DNA from: Corynespora cassiicola
Taxonomy: Eukaryota; Ascomycota; Dothideomycetes; Pleosporales; Corynesporascaceae
DNA length: 64,000 nt
Direction of reading: 5' to 3'
Assembly: GCA_022059125.1 (NCBI GenBank)
Contig: JAEUWY010000002.1
Span: forward strand, 1,860,001 to 1,924,000
Under the pieces are notes generated by a model. It was not told where the DNA came from, searched no databases, and saw nothing but the letters and a program-made list of their open reading frames with translations. The position numbers and the translations under genes were made by a program. Numbering within the stretch: the stretch's first letter is position 1; each line of letters starts with the position of its first letter. This document shows, piece by piece, positions 56,341 through 64,000 of this stretch.

Positions 56341-57506
56341 GGCAGTGTCAATGTGAGAAACGACCAAACCTGTAGACTTGAGAGTCAAAGCTACAAGGTA
56401 TTTTGGGATAAGATTGTCGTACAAGAACAAAGAGGTCCTGGGTCTTGGACAGGCTCGGCGAAGGCAGATGAATGGAGCTTGATGGGGATATAAGAAGTCG
56501 GAAACGGCGCGGCGGCACGAACAATCGAATCAACTACGCCATGTACGAGAGGGAGGCAAGGCGCTCAAGGAGATGATTCTGAAACCCCTGTGTAATGCAA
56601 GCCTGCAGGGTGGCAGGGCAAGAAATGGCATTGCTGATTGGCAGTAGGCGAACAAGAAAGGGATAGCGAGGATGCCACAGGTTGTACTTGGACATGGGGG
56701 CTTCGGTGCTCCGACAGGTGCGGATGCCGAGCCGTCGCCCTCGCGTTTACCCAAAGGCCGTACCAGCTGTTCGTACATCGGACGAGCTTTGTTGATAAGC
56801 GACGCTGCCCGACCGTGTCCCGCAGGCGTTTTGGCGCAGGCGCGGAGTTGATAGAGGCGGCGGGCTGCACACGCGTGGGTTCCTGAGGCAGCGGCGAGCG
56901 CAGCCAGTCTGACATGCAGGAGTTCTCAGAAATGGACCGGAGCAGAGTGGAAGAGAGCCAGGTACCTTGGTCCCGGTGCCCGGCCCAAGCCGTCGTCCAA
57001 CCGCATCACATGACCGCCCACGCTGCGCGCGCGACAACGGCTGCTGGGACGGCGACGGGGCGACGGGCGAGGCAGCAGGCTGGTCACGCAGGTCACGCAG
57101 GTCACGCTGGTCACGCTGGTCGCGTCGGGCGCGCAGCTCAGGTGAAGATCGCAGGCGGGCCTGTTTGCAGTGACGTGCGGCTCTCGGCTGGCGGGAGGGT
57201 GTTTTGCAGGGCACGGGCCGCGGGCCTCCAGGTCGGGCTAGCTAAAATGGCAATATTTGCTTCCCTCCAGATGCCTCGTCTGCGACGCACACTTGCCTGC
57301 TCCCACTCCCACCACCCACCCACCCGCACGACACCACCCACGCCCACCCGCGTCCCTCACATCTCTCGCCATCTGCTCCTGCCCCCCGCCTGACCCGCTT
57401 GCCTCAATTCCCCGGCAGCGCCCCCTCCGACCCGGCCGTACAGTCTCAGCTCCCCCGCGCGCACTCGGCTCCTGCAGTTAATTCCCCCCTCCCCAAAGGC
57501 ATCGCG
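56341..57506. promoter_or_regulatory. divergent intergenic region, transporter / G3BP-like gene
   Basis: About 1.17 kb. The half near 57507 is GC-rich and, from 57280, C-rich, typical of a housekeeping promoter and 5' leader. It contains the 9-bp tandem array at 57082-57126. Long ORFs on both strands here are products of the GC-rich composition and are not called. Confidence 0.55.
57082..57126 (+). repeat. 9-bp tandem array (GGTCACGCW), five units
   Basis: Four units match GGTCACGCA or GGTCACGCT exactly and a fifth is degenerate. The array lies about 380 bp upstream of the G3BP-like start codon. Confidence 0.85.
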
Positions 57507-59252
57507 ATGGCAACCGCCGAATCAAGCGTCCCTGTCAATGGCAGCTATGCGCCGCAGGCCTACGACGCCACCGCCCCCAGCTACGCTCCCCAGGCTGCCC
57601 AGAGCCAGGCCAGCAACAACAGCAGCGCGTCCGAGATCCCCAAGGACGAGGTCGGCTGGTACTTCGTCGAGCAGTACTACACCACCCTCAGCAAGAGCCC
57701 CGAGCGCCTCTATGTAAGTCCGCCCATGCGCCGCCCCGCCTACGAGCCCGTCGCCTTCTAACCCGCCCGCCAGCTCTTTTACAACAAGCGCTCCCAGTTC
57801 GTCTCCGGCACCGAGGAGGATAAGGTCAACGTCTGCATCGGCCAGCGGGTAGGTTCCTCTGCCACATGACTTTGCCTCCGCCAGCGCTGACAGGGCTGCT
57901 GCCCAGGCCATCAATGACCGTATCAAAGAGCTAGACTTCCACGACACCAAGGTCCGCGTCACCAACGTCGACTCCCAGGGCTCCGATGCGAACATCGTCA
58001 TCCAGGTCATTGGCGAGATCTCCAACAAGGGCCAGCCACACAAGCGCTTCGTGCAGACCTTTGTCCTTGCCGAGCAGACCAACGGATACTTTGTGCTCAA
58101 TGACATCTTCCGGTACCTGGCTGAGGAGCCTGAAGAGGAGGAGGAGCAGCCCCAGCACGTGCCTGCCGGCGCCCAGGAGCCCGCCCCCGCTGAGGCCGTC
58201 ACTGAGGCCGAGCCTGTCGAGCAGAGCGCCGAGGTTGCCACGAACGAGGAGGACCTGACCGCTGTCGACCAGAAGCTGGAGGAGGTTGCTCATGAGGAGG
58301 CCGCCAAAGAGACTGCCGCAGCCCCCGCCACCAACGGCACCCCCGTCCCCGAGACTGCTGAGGTTGCCGAGGCCGAGGAGACTCCTGCTGCTGCCGTCGC
58401 TGCTCCCGAGGAGCCCGCAAAGGAGCCTGAGGTGCCTGCTGCTGAGGAGGCGCTCGAGCCTGAGAAGCCCAAGGACCCCTCTCCAACTCCTGCTGCTCCC
58501 AAGGCTGCCCCCGTCGCCACACCCGCTGCCCCTCCCAAGCCTGCCGCCCCGCGTACCTGGGCCAGCCTTGCCGCCTCCGCAGCCTCCACCCAAAAGGTTA
58601 CTCCCGCTGTCCCCGCCGCCTCTTCGCTGCAGATGCCCGCCGGTCCCAAGTCATCCGCTCCTGCCGCTGCCGCCGCCGCCACCACTCCCAACCAGCCGCT
58701 CGCTGTGCCCGCCCAGTCTGTGCCCGCCCGTGAGCCGTCCCCGGCCAACAGCCAGGGTGAGGCTGCTGGCTGGCAGCCCGTTACCGGTCACAAGAAGGAG
58801 CAGTCGCGCGCTCAAAACCAAGCCGCCGGTGATGACAGCCAGAAGCGCGCCTACATCAAGAACGTGTACAGCCAGGTTGAGGAGGGATCTTTGAGGACTG
58901 CTTTGTCCAAGTTCGGTGACATTGAGTACCTCGACATTAGCCGCCAAAAGGTGAGAAGCACCGAGTTGACTTGGATTGGACAATGCTGACAAGTGGACAG
59001 AACTGCGCTTTCGTCGATTTCAAGACGCCCGCCGGATTCCAGAACGCGGTCAAGAACAACCCCCACACGGTCAACGGCCTCGAGCTCAAGGTTGAGGAGC
59101 GCCGCCTGCGCCCGCAGTACCCAACCAACTTCCCCCGTGGCGGCGCCCCTCGTGGCCGTGGCGGCATGCAGTCTCCCCGTGGAGGCTTCACCCCTCGCGG
59201 CGGACGCGGCGGCTCTGTGCGCGGCGGGCGTGCGCCTCCCCAGGAGGCTTGA
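57507..59252 (+). CDS. G3BP-like protein: NTF2-like domain + RRM + RGG tail
   Basis: Four exons, 57507-57713, 57774-57848, 57907-58950 and 59001-59252, give 525 residues with all introns in phase 0. After a short Q/S/A-rich leader, the NTF2-like domain covers about 45-160 (GWYFVEQYYTTLSKSPERLY, LFYNKRSQFVSGTEEDK, RFVQTFVLAEQTNGYFVLND). A long acidic/Ala/Pro-rich disordered stretch (about 170-400) follows. A small RRM covers about 425-495 (KRAYIKNVYSQVEEGSLRTA, NCAFVDFKTPAGFQNAVKNN). The end is RGG-type (PRGGAPRGRGG, GGRGGSVRGGR). This order is that of animal G3BP and fission yeast Nxt3, which work in stress granules and as ubiquitin-protease cofactors (Bre5-like). A cytoplasmic RNA-binding role is inferred. 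Confidence 0.94.
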
Positions 59253-60254
59253 AGTTGACGATTGATGATGTGATTGATGCCGTCTCATGTTCGTCTCTGC
59301 TCGTTTAAGTTTTACGCCGCCCGTCGCCCACATTGGATATGGTCAAGGCCGATCTAATGACGAATGACGGCTCTTCTCACGTGTACTGTACTCCGGCCCC
59401 TTCAGCGTTTGTCTAAAAAGTTCCTTTCCCTTCGACAAAAAGTTTTGGGCGTCTGCATAGCGAATTGGTTCATGTTGGCATCTTCTCCCTACGGTATTTA
59501 CCCCTTCGACCCTGTGTTTCGAGCAAATTTCACTTCTATTCCCCATGTTCTGTTTGCGTCGGCGAGATGCACGTTGGATGACCATGTTCGCGGGCTACAG
59601 CCTGGATATGCACGGCTTTTTGGGGGGAATACATGGTGGAGCAGCAGCGAACAGTAGGAGATGCAATGTGATCAGAGTGTACAGCAAACCTTGTGCCTTT
59701 GGTGGTCAGGCTGCACTGGCGTCCGGGTACTGGGAACAAATCTGGCGGTGGTCCGGTTATAGTGGGGCGCAGCGGCGGCGGGGGTGCTGTATGATAGGTA
59801 TGGAACGAGATTCAAGCTCATGCCAATGAAAGGTGGAACGTGTGAAGTGCCCAGGTGTGCTTGTTCCGATAACGTCACCTGACCCAGCCCGAAGCGCTGA
59901 TTACCTGCCGGTACCTACGTACGGCGTGCAGCTGCAGCGCTCTGCATCCTGCAACCCTTCCACCCTTCCAGCTCTCTCGCACGCCTCTCGCACGCCTCGC
60001 GCACCCAGACGACAGCAGCCTGCTGGCCCCTTTCGGCCTTGCCCCTCCTCTGAACCACGGCGGACGACACGGAGGATTCAACGGACGCGGCCCAAGCTTC
60101 GAGGTGGGGTCATCCAGCATTCCGTGGGGTTCACGCACATCACCACCCCTCGCCTTCACGCTCTCTCGCCGCTGTCCAGGCGCGACAGCTGACGGACGCC
60201 TTCTCTTCAACATAGCGACGCTCTTGCGGCCCTACCGCCTGCCACCTGCCCTCG
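59253..60254. promoter_or_regulatory. intergenic region, G3BP-like 3' end / septin-type gene promoter
   Basis: About 1 kb. The G3BP-like 3' UTR lies first, then a C/G-rich probable promoter and leader for the septin-type gene. Short overlapping ORFs are not supported. Confidence 0.5.
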
Positions 60255-62730
60255 ATGCGACCGTCTTCTGGCGGCGACCCGCTACCCGCCGCCCGGCCGC
60301 GCTCGCGCTCGCGCAAGTCGAGTCTGGCCGATCACGTCCCCGCCCATAGCGGGCCGCCGTCGTGCCATGTCCCCACCGCCTTCTTCCTGAGGAGCGAGGA
60401 CGAAATGGAGCAGTCTCTCTCAGCCTCGCAAAGCACAGCGTCTCCAGGTAGGCTGCGTGAGAGCGCGACATTCGGTGTGCAGAGTCTTGCCGATACTCTC
60501 GAAGCCGCCTTTGGGAGTGAGAGTGGCGTCATGGACAAGATGGCGAGCAAGCAGCCCGACAGCTCCAAGTCTTCGCCCGCGAGGCAGCACAAGAGGAAGG
60601 TGTCGAACCATGCCACGTCTACATCGACGCCCCTCACCCCTCTGAACCTCGAAGCGCCCTCGCCCATGCCCACCTCTGCCCTACCGAGCACTCCGAAATC
60701 CGTGTCGCTGCAGTCGTTGAAGCTGTCCGATGAAGAGTCCGCCGTTGACGATGCTGCAAGCCAGGCTATCGCCTCCAGCAGCGAAGAGGAGGATGAGGAT
60801 ACACAGCACGGAGAGTTCATGAGCTTCCCGCAACTCGTCATGCCGAGCATTCAGATGCCAACTCGGCGTCCTTTTACCGACAAGGGCAAAGCCATGGGAA
60901 AGCTCAAGGTGCTCGTCGCTGGAGAATCAGGCGTTGGCAAATCATCGCTCATTCGTTCCATCGTTCAACTCTGTGAAGATATCGTGCATGTCGACTCGTT
61001 CTCACCATCTCAGTCATTCTCGCAGGCCCCGCCGCAGTCCAAGTCACGCAAGCGCAAATCTTCGAGCCCATCTACGACAAGCATCACCGAGATTCACGCA
61101 AGTACAAAGTCCTATCCATACTGGTGGACCGAACTTGAAGAAAGCCGGGTGCTCCGGAGGCGCAAGAGCGGCACTGATGTCGTCTTGGAGCGCAATCTGT
61201 GCTTTGTTGATACTCCAGGCTTCACCGAGGCGGGCTCGAAGACGGACGATACCAATCTCGTCGTGGATTACGTGGAACATCTCCTCTACCAGACAGCTTC
61301 CGTGCCATCTTTGGAAGACAGTGATCTCTTGGGAATCATCAGTGGCGCCGGTGGTGTTTCTGTAGACGTGGTGCTCTATCTTTTACCTCCTAGTGAGTCT
61401 TGAAGTGTTCTGATCACCCTTCGAATGTTTTCTGACCTATCCAGGCCACGACATATCCAAGCATATCGACTTCATGCAGCGACTATGTGCACTCACCAAT
61501 GTCATACCACTAATAGCAAAGTCAGACACATTGCCTCCAGCTGAACTGGTGGCGATAAAGACGTCCATTCTTGCACGGTTGCAGACGACATCCATCAAGC
61601 CGTTCTTTTTTGGAAAAGCGCTTGATGATGCTCTGTTGGCCGTACAAGGGCTTTCTATTGTGCAAGCTACCGAGGAAGTCGAACCCACCCAGTATCCATT
61701 TCCCGTCCCTACCTACCCCTATGCTGTATCAGCAATTACCGGCCCGGATACAGACACTATGGATGCATCCCTGCTCATGTCACCCGATTACGTACAGCCG
61801 CTTCTCCCCTCCGAACTTGCAATTCTGGTCAATCAGGTTTTCGATCCAGATTCTATCGCATGGCTGAGATATTCGGCAGCAAAAAAGTTCCTCTCTTGGC
61901 GGCGTCGAGCTAAGTTACCTAGTGATCCTCTAGGATTGAGTGGGATTTCACGTTCGTTGCGACAAGGCAGCATCTCTGGGTCTTCAGTCGGATTGAATGG
62001 CCCTACTATGAATCGTAAGCTTCTACTTGACTGATCCTTGGGCCGCACTAATGACATGCTAGCATCATCTGCATCATCGATATTCTCGGCAGCATCCCCG
62101 TCTGGCGTGCTTGTTCCACGTACCACCTCACCTTTCTACCTGTCCAATTCGCACTACAACTCTACCTTACAATCTCCCAACCTAGCATCATCGCCGGCCC
62201 TGTCCCATACCTATCCTGAAACTCTCGATCATCCTACTGATTTTTCTCTGGCACGATACACAAACTATGCACAGGGCGAGCAACGTCTGGCTGAAGTTCG
62301 ACTTGCCAAGTGGGCAACCGATCTTCAAAGGAGCATTCGCAACGAACGCGAACGATTTGAAGAAGTCCAGCGCAGCGAAAGGGCAAAATGGCTACTGGAG
62401 CGCGTTGGTGAAGAAGTAAAGAACGGAAATATCGTCACTTCCCCAAGCGGATCGCCTAGGGCTGAGTGGGCCGTCGTAAGGCGAGACGGCAAAGAAGTGC
62501 ACAAGGCTATGCCAGTGTATAGGAAAGCTGGTGTAATGGACTCACGGGACCCTTTGGGACTTTGCGAATTCAGCGACGAGTTCAGGAAGAGAGGTTTCGT
62601 ACTCGTCAAAGTCCTGGGTGGGATGAGCGTCGCCGGTGCTGTGGTGGTCGCCGTCGTCAAGGCGTGTGGCGTCGAGACCGGGCTTCCCGAAGGTGGCGTA
62701 TGGAGCTGGTTGATTGGCAGTGGAGAGTGA
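60255..62730 (+). CDS. septin-type GTPase with C-terminal membrane segment
   Basis: Three exons, 60255-61392, 61445-62014 and 62063-62730, give 791 residues. The first 215 residues are Ser/Thr/Pro-rich and disordered. The start at 60255 was chosen because SRKSSLADHVP and PTAFFLRSEDEMEQ look like a conserved N-terminus (ATG 60405 is the alternative). The GTPase has the P-loop GESGVGKSS (223-231), DTPGF from Asp319 as G3 and AKSD (404-407) as G4. A Ser/Lys-rich insert lies between P-loop and G3. After the GTPase come another Ser-rich stretch, a charged helix (about 650-690) and near the end a hydrophobic segment, VLVKVLGGMSVAGAVVVAVV, that could span a membrane. Canonical septins lack this, so it is a divergent septin-like protein, perhaps a membrane-anchored cytoskeletal GTPase. 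Confidence 0.88.
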
Positions 62731-63040
62731 GGTTTTGTGGTCATACCCCCTCTCGGAGGCTTGGTTTGTGCGGTTTGTTTTTTCAGTATTCCGGGCGTCT
62801 TGGTATGATATACCCGCCGATGAGCTGTGTGTCTGGTTTGCCTACCCGACTCTTATGTATATTCATTTATACCTCTCTCAATATTCCATGTGTCTTGTCA
62901 GTCCTTGCGTTGGAAGTTTATGAATCGTGATACTTGATTACGCCCCAGGTTGCCTACACAGCGCTCTTGACTATCTTCAAAGTCTCAAACTTGTGAACAG
63001 TTCAACCGGTGATATACAGAGTGAACGATTCCGAACGTTT
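62731..63040. other. short convergent intergenic region
   Basis: About 310 bp between two convergent stops, T-rich on the plus strand just after 62760. Nothing else was seen. Confidence 0.5.
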
Positions 63041-64000
63041 TCAGTTACCTAGTAAGTTAACCCAGGTCCCAGGCCACAAACTCATCCTTTTCTCTTTGGT
63101 CTCCGACGATACAGTGCTACTGGCATCCTCGTCGTCAAACACTACGGCAGTGCCGATGTTTGGTGATAGATATCTGTAGTTGGAGTGCCGGAACTTTTTC
63201 CGATATCTACCTTCGCGAGCCAGGAATGAACGGGCCACGATATGATCAATGTCCTCCTATTCATTTATTTGTCAGAAGTGATGTTTCCAAGCTTCTTGTA
63301 CTGGAATGATGAGGCTGAAGTTGAGAGCTTTGAGTCTGGTGGTTGGGCCCTATGAGCCACTACGACTGACCAAAACCGTCATATTTCTGATACTGGAACC
63401 ATGGGAACAATACCATAATTCGATAATAAAGACTTTTCAAAACTCACAGGAGTAAGAGTAGGATCTAGCAAGACCGTTCCTTCGGTCTTCTCGTACCAGT
63501 GCCCAAGGTTATCCAGCTCTTCGACTTCAACAAGATCACAACTGATGATGAGGGATTCCTTCTCCGAGCTGCGGGTCATGCGTGACATATCGACAGGCGC
63601 CACTTGCGGCTTGTACGTATCTGTAACCGACTTTAAGCATGTACTTCCAAACCATAAGGAATATCCCCCCCCCCCCAAGAGACAAACTCACCACTGAAAA
63701 ACTGCGCATGTACCGGCTGCGCCCCAAAAAACCACGTCTGTCCCGATCCTTGTGACCGTTAGCACGCTCTCATCTACAATAATCTCTACCCTCTCCCCCA
63801 TTCCCACTCCCGGACAAAGCATCCCCACTACTCCAACACAGAAAATCCACATCCCCTCTATCCAATGAGCTAAAGAGAACCCTCGCTCGACTCCCATGCA
63901 CGTACGTACCTGTCGTCCGCACATACGTCGGCCTCCACCCACACCCACACAACGACCTGTACAAGTCCGCCTCCGCCGTCGACGCAGGCGGCTGCCAAAA
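63041..64000 (-). CDS. unrecognised protein, 5' part beyond window edge
   Basis: Four exons can be joined on the minus strand: from the edge (64000) to 63910, 63748-63692, 63620-63448 and 63256-63041. The introns are 161, 71 and 191 nt. The first has a GCTAAC branch point and bridges a frame change that otherwise looks like a frameshift. The joined protein reads YRSLCGCGWRPTYVRTTGSG, QTWFFGAQPVHAQFFSDTYK, LVEVEELDNLGHWYEKTEGT, then EDIDHIVARSFLAREGRYRK and ends WPGTWVNLLGN. About 178 residues are visible. I do not recognise the family. Conserved-looking aromatic and charged residues across exon joins suggest a real protein. A poly-C run (about 63665-63676) lies in the middle intron. Confidence 0.68.

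Noticed and set aside
57522..58593. Two long minus-strand ORFs over the G3BP-like gene
   Set aside because: Low-complexity Gly/Leu/Ser shadows of the acidic Ala/Pro linker on the plus strand.
63688..63948. Possible frameshift in the right-edge gene (VVFWGA against QPVHAQFF)
   Set aside because: An intron from 63749 to 63909 with a GCTAAC branch and CACAAG acceptor gives a continuous frame, so no sequence error is needed.
1..64000. tRNA, rRNA, CRISPR arrays or bacterial-type operons
   Set aside because: No tRNA T-loop/acceptor pairing, rRNA segment or spaced direct-repeat array was noticed; gene structure is plainly eukaryotic.

Overview
The window is a gene-dense piece of a filamentous ascomycete genome (Pezizomycotina). 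The evidence is short introns of about 41-110 nt with GT..AG ends and CTAAC/CTGAC branch points, Zn2Cys6 regulators, HeLo-like 'fungal N-terminal' domains, WSC-domain copper radical oxidases and recognisable fungal SLA2, REV3, SLU7 and SSS1. SLA2 here is not next to a mating-type locus, which fits Dothideomycetes better than Eurotio- or Sordariomycetes (weak inference). I rebuilt 22 protein genes by joining exons by eye, checking reading phase at every junction. No RNA genes, transposons or CRISPR arrays were seen.

Left third (1-17668): an accessory, catabolism-like block. In order: a GFA-type zinc enzyme (cut by the left edge), a DHA2-type MFS transporter, a HeLo-like coiled-coil protein, an ACS-family (Dal5/Fen2-like) permease, an alpha/beta hydrolase, a PPR1/UaY-like Zn2Cys6 regulator and a fused hydantoinase/5-oxoprolinase. 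The three divergent promoters in this block carry four copies of one palindrome, TCGG-N7-CCGA. None was found by eye in the other large intergenic regions. This is the operator type expected for a PPR1/UaY-class zinc-cluster regulator, so the block looks like a small regulon controlled by the regulator it encodes.

Next (17731-19965) is a protein with a HeLo/STAND-type N-terminus and, at its C-terminus, a complete class-II DnaJ (Hsp40) substrate-binding region, but no J domain. This is the most unusual gene product in the window.

Middle (20869-41410): mostly conserved housekeeping genes: a DCAF11-like WD40 protein, Sec61 gamma (SSS1), a CFIm68-like RNA-binding protein, a secreted GH5 endoglucanase, the endocytic adaptor SLA2, the splicing factor SLU7 and the translesion polymerase REV3, the last two sharing a 339-bp divergent promoter.

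Right third (41659-64000): a secreted cysteine-containing protein, a 2.8-kb gene-poor stretch, a copper radical oxidase with five WSC domains and 11 introns, a second Zn2Cys6 regulator, a monocarboxylate-type MFS transporter, a G3BP-like NTF2+RRM protein, a septin-type GTPase with a C-terminal membrane segment, and an unrecognised protein cut by the right edge.
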